A DNA stretch of 64,000 nt from Aquatica leii. Taxonomy: Eukaryota; Arthropoda; Insecta; Coleoptera; Lampyridae. Shown in pieces: positions 23,601 through 32,200 of the stretch. Below the pieces are notes generated by a model. The model was not told where the DNA came from and searched no databases. It saw nothing but the letters and a program-made list of their open reading frames with translations. Position 1 is the first letter of the stretch, and each line of letters begins with the position of its first letter. The position numbers were made by a program, and so were the translations under genes. Where the stretch lies: positions 7,502,001 to 7,566,000 of the forward strand of contig CM069439.1 in assembly GCA_035610365.1 (NCBI GenBank), in the 5' to 3' direction.

Positions 23601-25691
23601 AATGGTGTTTATTGTTATTTATATCCTCAAAAATGTCTAGACTCTGCGTATCAGAGTAGTTTGTGAATATCTACAGTACACATACGTACATGATGGGTAA
23701 AATGTACGTAAATAGAGACGTAAATGATACGTGATATTTTACGTAAATTGACTGTGACATTTGTACTTGTTTGGTACGTAATAATATGTACTTTTATCAT
23801 GTAAATATTACGTAAGTTGTTACATGGAACTCTGCAGAATTAGACAAAAAAACAAATGGTTATAAATACAAATTTCAAAAATATGTAAAAATGCAGTTTT
23901 AGATGTATTTTTAACTAGGAAAAAAAACTTTGAGGAATAGTGCGTTAATTTTGATACTAAGAGTGTAATATATTAAAGAAACAAGTAAAAGCTGTGTTAT
24001 ATATAGAAATTTTACATGTGAAGGCACATATTTTTGTTTGTTTGCAAAAAATCACTTTATCATCAAAAAAACTATCAAATTAGCAACTATAGTTAACACA
24101 TTTTGTGCGTTAAGTTTTTGTAGTAAACGCAGTGGTGTGAAAATAATGCGTGCCGATAAATATATATTTAACGCACAAAAAATGTTTTGGAAAATGTAAA
24201 TGACTAGGTCAAATTTTGATAGTGTGAGGATTAATCTAATTAAGTTGGAATTTGGGTAATCACGCCGAAAGATCAAATGCACGATATAAATTGAAATAGT
24301 TGCCTAGTTTTGTACAGGCACCTTCAAACGCTTCTCTTTTGGACCTTTTCCAAAACCAGGCAAATAAAGATTGTAACAAAAAAATTCGTAAATGATCAAA
24401 GCTTAGCAATGTTTCAAACAAAAATAAGCGTTTCTAGACAAAACAGTTTTAAAATCTAACAATTTTGAAACTGTTAAAAACAATTTTTGAAGTAATTTTT
24501 AATTGGTAAACGCCAAAAAGGTTTACATACTTGAAAGTTTTTGATTTTTTTTGGTACATTTTACAATGATCTATTTACAAAAAAATTAAACATATGTATT
24601 AAGCTAGCAATTAAAAAAGAACTAGTTTAAATATTTTTTATGTTTAAGCTTTTGTGGTTATCTCAACTCAATGCGTGTCAATAAATATAGATTTTAATTA
24701 TATATTTAACACAAAAAAAATATTTGGAAAATTTAAATGATTAGGTAAAATTTTGGTAGTGAGATTTAGTCTAATTAAATTTGTAGCATGCAAGAACAAC
24801 CCAATAATTTTTGGTTTTGCCCAAATATTTTATTCTGCTATAAAATTAATAGTGTGGTGATTGACATTTAGTCGACTAATTAAACTTTTTGTTTTTGGGA
24901 ATTAAAAAATAATTGTGATTATTTATATTGGTACTGACCGCGATCTGAAAGACGATCAAAAACACAATTAAAAAAATGCTGAAGAAGAAATCTTTTGTAA
25001 TTAGTAAGGTTTTATTATTTACACAATATTATAACTAATCTAATAATTTTTTGGTCAAAGTTTTAAAGAAAATGTATATTAATACTAGGTGAAAACAATT
25101 TTTTTACGAGTTATAACCTGCTAGGTCTATGACAACGTTTTTCCCGGCCAGGCATCGGTGGTAATAACCCATTAAATAATGCAATGCGGTAATGTGCCGG
25201 TTACTTTAACTGCGTGTGAATAAACGTAATTAAATTGTATATCTTACGTGATTATGAGAGTTATCCATAAAACTATTGAGTGGATAATAGTAATAATAAT
25301 ATCCGTCACTTTCGGCAGCACTATGGTCCAATTGTGGCTTTGACAGATACTTTGAAGAGTCATCTTCGATTTCGTGCACAACGGTGTTGACGTACGGGCT
25401 GTTCGGGGTATCTGGTTTAAGGTATTGATGATTTTCAACGGCGGATTCGTAAAGGGCCGCCAATTCTCCTTTAGTCAAAGATAACATAGGCACTTTTTGA
25501 GATCCGTTTTTTTGTATTTTTACATCAGACGTTTTCAATTGCGAAGTATCGATTCGTCTTCTAGTTTGGTCTTCGCTAATTTTATTTTCTAAGTTCCAAA
25601 TAACATTTTGAAGATATTGGGCTGATTCTTGACACAATATCATTTGTAGTCCACCGAAGAAAACAATCGCGAATATTATTTGAGAGCACAT
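8669..25691 (-). CDS. Four-exon gene for an uncharacterised signal-peptide and single-pass membrane protein (326 aa)
   Basis: Joined by eye: exon 1 25691-25248, exon 2 9299-9213, exon 3 9165-8858, exon 4 8810-8669. All introns are GT-AG and the phases fit (0, 0, 2), giving 326 codons plus stop. Residues 1-20 form a signal peptide (MCSQIIFAIVFF...). A charged luminal or extracellular region leads to a run of six tyrosines (131-136). Exon 2 is a His-rich linker (HHHH at 154-157). A membrane helix spans about 200-221 (FMAMSSFIGMAVMFVLSILF). The C-terminal domain has four cysteines (256, 262, 307, 312) and a basic tail. I do not know this family. It looks like an arthropod-specific secretory-pathway protein. 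Introns 2 and 3 are about 47 bp, and intron 1 is about 15.9 kb and full of TEs. A TCAGT initiator-like site is at 25,726-25,730. Splicing is inferred. Confidence 0.8.
9552..11951 (+). mobile_element. piggyBac transposon with intact ends and TTAA duplications
   Basis: The element begins CCCTTGGATGCATAAG at 9552 and ends CTTATGCATCTAAGGG at 11,951, an inverted pair. TTAA flanks both ends (9548-9551 and 11,952-11,955), the signature of piggyBac. Subterminal GGGGT...ACCCC palindromes occur near 9570 and 11,890, with a related one near 9757. The 2.4-kb length is normal for the family. It sits in intron 1 of the host gene on the antisense side of that gene. The transposase is broken. Confidence 0.95.
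10035..11764 (+). pseudogene. piggyBac transposase, frameshifted
   Basis: It starts MATRKRSLKPTDPDFDEVV at 10,035 and stays open to 10,652, covering the acidic N-terminus and the start of the DDE_Tnp_1_7 domain (ITTPIDYFNLFLAREM, LRAFLGLLFQAGV). Stops and shifts follow at about 10,653-10,920. The catalytic region is still readable (NVTIDEQLPSLRGRCGF near 10,779, then YVGKQPDQSVQRDLAANVV and PIDNFFTSVPLAEYLLEKG at 10,921-11,070). Past another shift, the C-terminal Cys-rich finger is intact (RCFQCARNKDRK, CDKCFNNVCSEH, LCSLCKE at 11,650-11,760). The order and full length show that a complete gene decayed in place. Confidence 0.92.
12129..12480. repeat. Foldback MITE rich in GTACGTAC motifs
   Basis: The ends are inverted: cccatatagcaca at 12,130 and tgtgctaatatggg at 12,466-12,479. 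Inside, both arms are packed with tacgta and gtacgtac palindromes (12,143-12,215 and 12,405-12,500). There is no coding potential. A second block of the same motif type lies at 23,675-23,830. Confidence 0.6.
12481..13289. other. Intronic AT-rich spacer, nothing recognised
   Basis: No frame or repeat that I can name. It lies between the foldback MITE and a PLE fragment. Confidence 0.45.
13290..13940 (+). mobile_element. Penelope-like element fragment, GIY-YIG end
   Basis: Broken frames read a PLE linker (LSIPYVRGFSATIKRIGRSY at about 13,498-13,556) and then the endonuclease (YKCGRSYVGETRRVLKVRLK near 13,634-13,692, IAQHSWEEQHRMEWDEAKII near 13,740-13,798). The tail follows (TAVINNQDVFS, ICNVWKPLIERL). 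Stops interrupt it at several points. It differs from the PLEs at 0-5.5 kb, so it is a third family or an old copy. Confidence 0.8.
14127..14165 (-). other. Hammerhead-ribozyme-like motif (PLE-type end, minus strand)
   Basis: On the minus strand: TTGC, the full core box CTGACGA, one extra A, a perfect 6-bp stem GAACTT/AAGTTC with a 5-base loop, GAAA, G, CTA, then GCAA, which pairs with the first TTGC. The G after GAAA can pair with the C of CTA. Compared with the other two sites, stem I, stem II and this pair all differ in sequence but keep pairing. It is the best-preserved of the three. Confidence 0.6.
14230..14625 (+). pseudogene. pogo-family transposase fragment (DDE part)
   Basis: The frames read PLILDNHVSHQY near 14,344, the second catalytic D region (LLLDNH.SH) of pogo/Tigger transposases. 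After a shift come the downstream hydrophobic line (SLPxHxSQMLQPLD-like at about 14,388-14,430) and GFRATGIFPFNCDIFTDEDF at 14,491-14,550. Much between these landmarks is deleted. It ends at a stop near 14,625, where the next element appears to begin. Confidence 0.75.
14795..15420. repeat. Left long inverted repeat arm (outer part)
   Basis: Read in reverse complement this matches 18,285-18,955 over several blocks, for example aagtcctgctcga versus aagtcctactcga, and taattaagcggcaaaaa in both. AT-rich linkers between blocks have diverged or been lost. Confidence 0.65.
15430..15830. repeat. AT-rich insertion with its own inverted ends
   Basis: ttttgcaactggaaattaat near 15,518 is repeated inverted as ttaatttccagttgcaaaa near 15,800. 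The right arm of the host transposon lacks most of this piece, so it is probably a small nonautonomous insertion. Confidence 0.5.
16305..17988 (+). pseudogene. DDE-type transposase-like protein of the long-inverted-repeat element
   Basis: The product starts MPRECKNHPDSFCYVCGE. The N-terminal zinc-binding region has CxxC pairs (FCYVCG, VCCTTC). A linker (ELNDLVRDLQLPKTKSQLLG) follows. Then comes an RNase-H-like core reading WRLFIGSSKTSLKVVLLANE, CADLKVVALLTGLQSGFTKY with CCFFCE, and SDEHGERFHQDI near 17,838-17,873. Related insect ORFs, as I recall them, have FIDSSK and GDLK here, so the first acidic residue looks lost (D to G). A stop at 16,640, a frameshift at about 17,065 and another at about 17,400 make it dead. 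The C-terminal half (17,422-17,988) is open and looks the best kept. Such proteins are common in arthropod genomes as uncharacterised ORFs. I do not assign a superfamily. Confidence 0.72.
18285..18955. repeat. Right long inverted repeat arm
   Basis: This is the inverted partner of 14,795-15,420. It contains the block tttttgccgcttaattaaaa at about 18,748-18,767 and agtaggacttgga near 18,939, matching the left arm in reverse complement. A run of taagataagataag-type units (minus reading) near 18,830 is local slippage. Confidence 0.65.
19140..20690. other. Intronic AT-rich sequence, nothing recognised
   Basis: About 1.5 kb without convincing frames, TE motifs or repeats. Confidence 0.45.
21124..21261. 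repeat. 138-bp foldback MITE with near-perfect 57-bp arms
   Basis: The arm CCAAGCAACACATTGGTATA... (21,124-21,180) is repeated in reverse complement at 21,205-21,261 with about three mismatches, leaving a short loop of about 24 bp. A related single end (ttagtgtgctgcttgggt) is at about 23,340-23,358. There is no coding potential, and I did not find a clear target duplication. Confidence 0.8.
21340..22790 (+). pseudogene. pogo/Tigger-type transposase, degenerate (CENP-B-like DNA-binding part and later pieces)
   Basis: Broken frames follow the family order. A helix-turn-helix end reads FTISGIIKNINVKTVGG near 21,468-21,518. Then comes the CENP-B-type second domain with EEEGRLVVAVELAAEYGLLL, YVIVKQYLDRRGVNIKKF and NHPGHDWVKS (about 21,541-21,710). 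Later pieces are SASTSGELLPFFVVYKNGKK near 21,872-21,930 and the DNLSS line near 22,047. A Ser/Asp-rich C-terminal region (22,422-22,670) follows, then ENYLVTFLRKTQPGDNASFS at about 22,676-22,735. Many stops and shifts are present. It is a different pogo lineage from copies A and B and lies in host intron 1. Confidence 0.75.
22800..25240. other. Intron 1 remainder: repeats but no gene
   Basis: At 23,436-23,530 the motif (t)ccggac/ggacgcatatctctttgata is repeated, like the non-coding 5' zone of pogo/Tigger elements. At 23,675-23,830 tacgta motifs cluster as in the MITE at 12,129. Sequences at 24,126-24,260 and 24,655-24,795 are two diverged copies in direct orientation (shared tggaaaat-taaatga-taggt blocks). 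No frame is convincing. Confidence 0.5.
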
Positions 25692-25747
25692 GTTTAACTA
25701 TGTATTATGCATAACTTGCAGTGGCACTGATGTCTAAGAATCATATG

Positions 25748-26640
25748 CCGAAGATTCTTGTTGAGCGACCGGGGAGTAAGACGATACTAACAGTGCGTGC
25801 ATGTAACCTGCTGTTATTATCGACGTCGACGCAACTAATTTTTTTCCGTTAAACATAAGCAAATTACAGACATTTGTTCAGTTATTAAAGCGTAAACTAA
25901 ATTTGCGTCTTGTTGAAGGCACAAAGTACACTAAATGCTTAATATATGTCCATTTTCTTTGAATGTAAAAACGGGCGGTTCGAGGTGTCCCAGTGACCAA
26001 CATCAAACTATTATACCGGTTGCCATTATCACTGATGCAAAATGATATTCTGAGAAATTCGCGAATTAATTTGCGTTAATCTATTTCAGTGTGAACATTA
26101 ACATTACTTTTAATCTTTTACACTACCAAATAGCATTTTAAAATAAGTCGATTTAAACGATGGCACTGCAGGATGCGTTTCTAGTTTTATTAGTCTCGTT
26201 CCATAAGGAAATTAATCAATAATAGAACTAAGCAATTAATACGCTTTAGGCTTAAAAAGAGAAATTGCGACATCGATTCAAAATCGAACTGGTTTTAAGT
26301 TTTTGTTTTTGCGCAATTCTAGTTCAGTAGTTCATGGTTGCATCTTTAAGTTAAGATTTAAAAATTGAAAGTTTTCGATACTTAAAACAGTTTGAAATTA
26401 GTTTTAGATTAAATAACTAATCATTTGGAAACGAGCAAAGAAATCTACTAGTCAAAGCTTTTTCTTATTTATTTATTTAAAATTATGAAACTTTCGAAAC
26501 ACGTGTTATTTGTACCACCGTTATGTTTAAAACAATTCTATCGCATAATATGATTACATTAGTTACGTCCATACAAACTGCCGTACTTTAATAATATTGC
26601 AGTTCAGTGCACGGTCATTTAAAAGGATCGAAACGAGGGT
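25748..26640. other. Upstream region of the minus-strand gene, no feature defined
   Basis: This is about 0.9 kb that would hold the promoter of the gene ending its first exon at 25,691. Apart from an initiator-like TCAGT (25,726-25,730, minus) just below it, I see no TATA box and no repeat. Confidence 0.4.
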
Positions 26641-26699
26641 ATAAAATTATCACATCAGGATTTAGGTTTATTCCAAAAACCAGAGAGGAAGGATAGTTA

Positions 26700-26853
26700 C
26701 CAGTCTGCTATCCGTGGTCGACAAGGTCCTAGAAAGGATTGTCGCTACTAAAGTAGAATATCACATAGCAGATAGCAGAGGATTCCACGTTGGGCAATGC
26801 GGTTTTTCGGCGGTGAAAACGACGACAGACGTCATAATCTTTCTAAAAAAAAA
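26700..26853 (+). mobile_element. R1-type non-LTR retrotransposon RT scrap
   Basis: The frame reads LLSVVDKVLERIVATKVEYH, then IADSRGFHVGQCGFSAVKTT and TDVI. This is the conserved line (LLPV..KVLERI....QYGFR.GRSTTDAI) of the RT fingers domain in R1-like LINEs. Flanking sequence is not coding, so only about 150 bp survives. Confidence 0.75.
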
Positions 26854-26859
26854 GTTTAA

Positions 26860-28320
26860 ATTTAGTAAATGAAAATTAGTACAAAAATTTATAATGACAA
26901 CTACACATTGTGGTTTAGTACAGGAGGGAACTTGTACAATATTTATATTTTATGTGTGCAATATTAAACAATACAGTAACTATTTGTAATAAATAAGTAA
27001 GTACAAAAACAGTTATGTTAAATATACGTTAACTATACTATTTCTAATAAATTTAATTTATAAAGGTAACTGAGACAGTTTTACTGACAAATTTGATACG
27101 GTGATGTAATCTATGGTATAAATCTGCAGCAAGTCAAATAATCCCTCTAATATATGATCGCACTATTGTTTTGTAAACGGTTGTTATTACCTACAATTTA
27201 TATTAAAACTTAAGAAATTTATAGTAAATAAATATAAAAATGTACAACTTGACAAGTATCTCGAGTCCGGGCGGATCAACTGCGCCGTAGAAAGTTTAAG
27301 TCACCCGCTTTTCTTAACTTTATCTGTATTTTGTGCTTTTTGTTATTTTTATTTCGAAAATACAATTCTTTTCGGAATTAATTATATTGGATTAACAATG
27401 AATTAAATTTTAACTTGTTCCTTATTTGGAATTATTTATCTGCATGTCGTTTATGCTGTATTCCGAGCGTAACTTCCACCTTTTTATGGCCGGATGCGTT
27501 CTCTATTTACGCAGTTAAACTCCGTCCGGACACGAGATGCTTGTCGATTTGTAGTTGGGAAAACGTATTCGTAAATTATGATAACAAAATGATTACATTT
27601 AAATCAAAAAAATATCACAAACGATTTTAGACATGAAATTGAAAAGAAGGGAAATTCAAGATTAACTTAAAATCTCAACAAAAAAAAAGTTTAAGAATAA
27701 AGAAAACCAAATTGAGAAAGATACAAAAAACGTTTTTAGTTCTTTTGCGCGGAGAGACAATTAATAGTCATATTGTTGACTAACATGCTCGTTTCACGCA
27801 CAACAAAATGTAGATTGTATCACTGCAAAGCTTTACAGTTTTTTAGTTTATGTAAATAACTCATGTAAACAAAAAATATCTGCATTGTTTGTTTAATAGT
27901 AAAAGAATTAAATAATTAAGCACATAGCAGCAGTATTTAAACGTATTTTTAAAATCAATTTTTAGGGTATCGTATGGGAGTCATTCATATTTTTTGTTGT
28001 TTGTTGCTTTGCATCCAATTTAATACAGTTTACGTGTTTTCATAAATATAACTTTTAAGCTAAAATTTAGTAATTAGATGTAGAGTACTTTTTTATTTTA
28101 ATTTGACTCTATCTAATATACGGTTTTTGGTAGTTACGTGAGGTACAAATACAGATTTTGCAAAGTACATACATCTAACATATAATGGGTTCGCCATTAT
28201 TCTGGCCTCGGTTTCTAGTGCCTTTGTATAAATGTCAGAATAAAACGTTTAGTACTGTACTCATTTCGATTGAAAAACTGCATGTTTTAAAAATATTTTT
28301 GTTTATACAGGGTGTTTAGT
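26860..28320. other. AT-rich intergenic sequence, nothing recognised
   Basis: About 1.45 kb. The one frame of note (27,415-27,630) has no domain. A cagggtgttt-type start occurs at 28,310, but no element could be traced from it. Confidence 0.4.
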
Positions 28321-28432
28321 TTTCGCTGGGCAGCATAAAGTTACACTTTTTTAAATAGCAACCCATCAATTTTTTTATGCTGTTTGATGAAAGCTTAATT
28401 TAGATGCAAAATACTTTTTTTGTTTATCATTA

Positions 28433-28790
28433 TCAACAACGATCATGTTCTGAAATGCGAGTAATGACGGAACGACCGGTTTCACCAATGTAGACTAAAC
28501 CACATGAACAAAGAATTTGGTACACACCTTGAGATGAAAGTGTAGGAAATTTGTCTTTGGGAGAAGAAAGAATCTGAGATATTTTGCCTATGGAGTTGAA
28601 TATGGGTTTAATACCATTCTTACGAAGAAGTTTCCCTATTTGATCTGTAACCTTGTGAATGTAGGGTAAAAAGGCCAATTCCGGGTTGGATTCGGGAGTA
28701 GAAATGTCTAGGTAATCGAGTACGTGGATGTAGACGACGATTAATGTGTACTTAATTCCCGCGGAGTATAAGTTTTTAATTCTCAACAGT
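28433..28790 (-). mobile_element. Penelope-like element fragment (linker plus start of GIY-YIG)
   Basis: The minus strand reads a continuous piece with LAFLPYIHKVTDQIGKLLRK (the PLE linker line LPY..G....I...L.K) and then GVYQILCSCGLVYIGETGRS, the GIY-YIG start with an intact GVY and YIGETGR. The piece breaks after ISEH, so the rest of the nuclease is missing. The fragment is open for about 117 codons and looks younger than the other PLE pieces. Confidence 0.85.
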
Positions 28791-28799
28791 TAAGGTGCT

Positions 28800-29515
28800 A
28801 GGCGATTGAAATTCACGAAAAATGAGTAAAAAACACTCATTTTTAGCACTATGCGATTATTCAAAGGTATTGATTGAGCCAATTATCATTACTTACATTT
28901 AGACTACTATCTTTCCCCTCAAGAATTGCGCTTTGAGCATATAGATATCTTCAAACAGAAAAATTTTAAAGCAAAAGTTGATAAAGCTTAAAAGTATCGA
29001 TTTTGGGAAGTTTTTATTTAAATAGGCGTAAACAAGCGCTTGTAAAAATCAAACTCGTGCAAATTTTGTTCTTTGGGACACTAGGGAAGAGTTTCTCAAA
29101 GTTACGCAAAAATCTAAAATGGGTCGGCAACAATTTCTTTTATTTTTAGACGATTTTATATGGAATGACTCGTCAGCCAGTTAAAAATCACGAAAAACCA
29201 AAAAAATGCACATATTTTAAGCACTTTGCTGTTTTTCTGGAGTATTGATTGTGTGAATTTATATTCTCTGCTCAAAACTACTACATTTTAGCTTTTAAAT
29301 ACCATTTTAAACGTGTAGATATCTTTCATAAAAAAAGATTTACACTTAAAAATATTAAAGCATAAAAATCACGTCTTTTAAATGCTGGCAACGTGAATTG
29401 AGGCATGCAAAAATTATATGAAACGATTCGCACAAAATTTGATCAAAATCTAACAAAGCGGAGCAACAAAAATTTTTTTACGTGATTTTATGTGGAATCA
29501 CTCGTATATTTTTAT
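28800..29515. repeat. Two diverged tandem units of about 350 bp
   Basis: Unit 1 (about 28,800-29,170) and unit 2 (about 29,171-29,515) share their order of landmarks: cacgaaaaa at the start, gtattgattg, agatatct, and an end reading ttttatatggaatgactcg versus ttttatgtggaatcactcg. There is no coding potential. Confidence 0.6.
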
Positions 29516-30300
29516 TGTCTCTTGGATACACTATTAAGATCTATTTTTTTTACTTTTTTTCGTAAATAATAATGCAGATTGTATTAAATTACAATAATTA
29601 TATTTGTCGTAAAAAAATGCACGAACTATTTGACCTATTTTTTGTAAAATCGATAGGTAATCAAAACAAAAAACAAAGTTTATTATAATAGTTATTGAGA
29701 GTTATAGAAGAACTACCAGAATATTTAAAAGTAAGAAAGCTAAAAAAGGATTATTGCAAAACTTCGATTTGGAAATAAGGAGACATCAAGCAAGTAATGG
29801 ATAGAACTGGTATGGAAGCGCTGGACAGCTCAGAAAAAGTGGGTCGTATGGTTGTAGCTGTAAAAAAAATTTGTAAAAATATACGACTGCAACTATATTT
29901 GCTACAGCTGATAAAAAAAATCTAGGAGTTTCAAGATTCATTATTCAAAAATTGATTATTTTCAACGTGATAATTTTTTCAAACGGCTTGTTTTTCAAAT
30001 CTAGGAGTACACATATTTTGATAAGAGAGATTAATATTTTCAGAAACAGAATGATGCTATCAATTTTGCAAAACACTACTTTTAAGAAGCCAAAAATCCT
30101 TAATTTATCGTAGCTCAAATGCTTTGAAAGGGACATTCCATTTGAAGTGGTCCAGAAATAAGTTTCTTGTTGGCTTAACCATTTTAACATTTTTATGGTA
30201 ATTTCTCTTATGTTTGGGTAATTTAAAACGAGAATTTTATTTTTTATCAATTTTGAGTGGCGGTCGTACCGCTATATAGTTTTTGAGTTTATAGATCTAT
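29516..30300. other. AT-rich sequence, nothing recognised
   Basis: No convincing frame. The minus-strand frame at 29,945-30,250 is a low-complexity I/L/K-rich translation. Confidence 0.4.
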
Positions 30301-30329
30301 GCTGTTCATTCTGAAGCTTTGGAACATAA

Positions 30330-30740
30330 CACTGTTATTATTTTATTGGTGACGTTGAGGTTCACATAATGAAATTCATTACGAAGAAAGTACTCGTGGT
30401 TATGTACGCATATAGGTCATTTAACACTTTTTTTACAATGCGGTTCAATATGATTATCAAACGTGTGGTTTTTAATACATATTATTTTGATAAGTATATT
30501 ACATCGATAACAAACTTGTTGGTACTACATTAGTTGCGCGAAAAATGATTGACGTTCCCAATTTTACGTGTGACGGCTTTCTAAAAATTGATATCAAAAT
30601 TATTGTATTGTTATATTGAGATTCACATATTCAAATTTATTACGAAGATAGCAGAGGGTAAGGACGTTACAAGAATACTCTAACATAAAAGTCATGTAAA
30701 AAAAAGACGCGATCTGGTTGCCTAGGAGTGAACGAGTTCA
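30330..30740 (+). repeat. Copies of a dispersed repeat (acgcgat..ggttgg family)
   Basis: tggtgacgttgaggttcaca (30,349-30,368) followed by attacgaagaaagtactcgt, and a second piece ending in aaaaaagacgcgatctggtt (about 30,700-30,719). The same modules occur at 34,060-34,170, 38,340-38,440 (inverted), 45,530-45,630, 46,480-46,580, 47,890-47,930 and 53,620-53,690. Confidence 0.6.
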
Positions 30741-31424
30741 AAGATATTAAATTTACCGAAAAGCTCTGCAAAATCAGAAATTAATTTGTGTAACGTGACG
30801 CATTTATACCTACACGGTTAAAAATTAAAAAAAATTTGTTTTGTGAAACAGAGATAATAAAAAAATCAAAATTAATCAAGCAATCAGTGTCCAATTGGTG
30901 CGGACTGACTCTGAATGCAATTAAACAATACCTGGATTGAGCTTTTTAAGTAAACGTTAATTAAAATAGATAGCCGTTTTTTATTACGGATGTACGCAAA
31001 CCCCAAGCAGTGGGACATCTTTAAAATTTTTTGAAGTTTTTACATTGGTAAATCAGAATCTGCTTCATTTGGTTGTTCCGTTCGTAACTGATCATGATAA
31101 CCACAATGGCGGAGAATTTTAAGAACACAACGGTCGTTATAATCATTTATCACTTTCCCACCTGTAAAAGTTACATTTACATCGATGTTCGGATAAAAAT
31201 TTTAGAGAGATGTGTCGTCTTACTCTCAGTGTAAGTATTTTATGTTGTTTGTTTGTTAATTATCAAGATAAATTTGCGGTTATTATAATCTTGCCAAGGA
31301 TTATTTTTTAAATAATTGTACTATGCGCTTAGTCTACAATGGGACACACCACTCCGGTACACAGTGGGACGTCCTAAATACTACTGTCCGACTGGATATT
31401 TTGCCCTAATTTTGCCTAATTTTA

Positions 31425-31900
31425 GATGCCACCGAAGGGGAAGGAAATCAATTATCCATCCGCCAACCGGAGGGATATGTAGGCGTGGCGAAAAACAATC
31501 CTGCATTAATGGATCCGTTAAGGATATTCAACCTAGATGAAACTTGAACAATTGTGCAAAACTCAAAGAAAGTTGTTACTGAAAAGGACATTAAGCAGGT
31601 ATCCTCTTACACTAGTGAAGAATTTCTTCTCCCAGCAATAATATTTCCCAGGAAATATTTTAAGCCGCATATGTCAGGGGTGCCTCCTGGAACTTTAGGC
31701 TTAGCCACTGAGAGTGACTGGATGTCTTTAGAGCTATTTCCGCAAGCGTTGGATCACTTCATTACCCATTCTCACAGCTCCAATGAGAATCTATCTTTAC
31801 TGATATTTGACAATCTAACGAGGTTCACGTTTTATTCCAGTCTAAGAAACAATATATTTTTTCCGCGATGAAGGATGAGGCAACTGAAGAGGTTACTATT
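31425..31900 (+). pseudogene. pogo transposase, internally deleted
   Basis: A start MPPKGKE at 31,425 is soon followed by a jump to the DDE core. RIFNLDET (first D, then a stop where the next residue should be) lies at 31,520-31,545. KKVVTEKDIKQVSSYTSEEF follows, then IFPRKYFKPHM, GVPPGTLGLATESDWMSLEL with HFITHSHSS, and LLIFDN (second D) at about 31,795-31,812. The frame then joins directly to C-terminal sequence that copy A also has. The DNA-binding region and the part between the second and third acidic residues are deleted. Confidence 0.82.
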
Positions 31901-32200
31901 GCTTTAAACTACAATATCCAGCATCTTTGAACTTGGTGTAAGTCACTAAATTATGTTGATGTTACTAAATTTAACTAATACAAGAATTGTTTTGTCATAT
32001 TGACATTTTTATTTGAGAAACACATACATTTCACTACTAAAACTTACTGTCCCAGTGTTGACCACTTCCATGTCCCACTGTGCACCTGCGCCGGTACACA
32101 GTCGGACAGTTCCAGGCCCTTTAAGGTCACCACGTCTAACAGCAAAACAGTAGAAACAATGTGAGTTGTTCTTTATATGTCTAATGGTTCATTAGGTATA

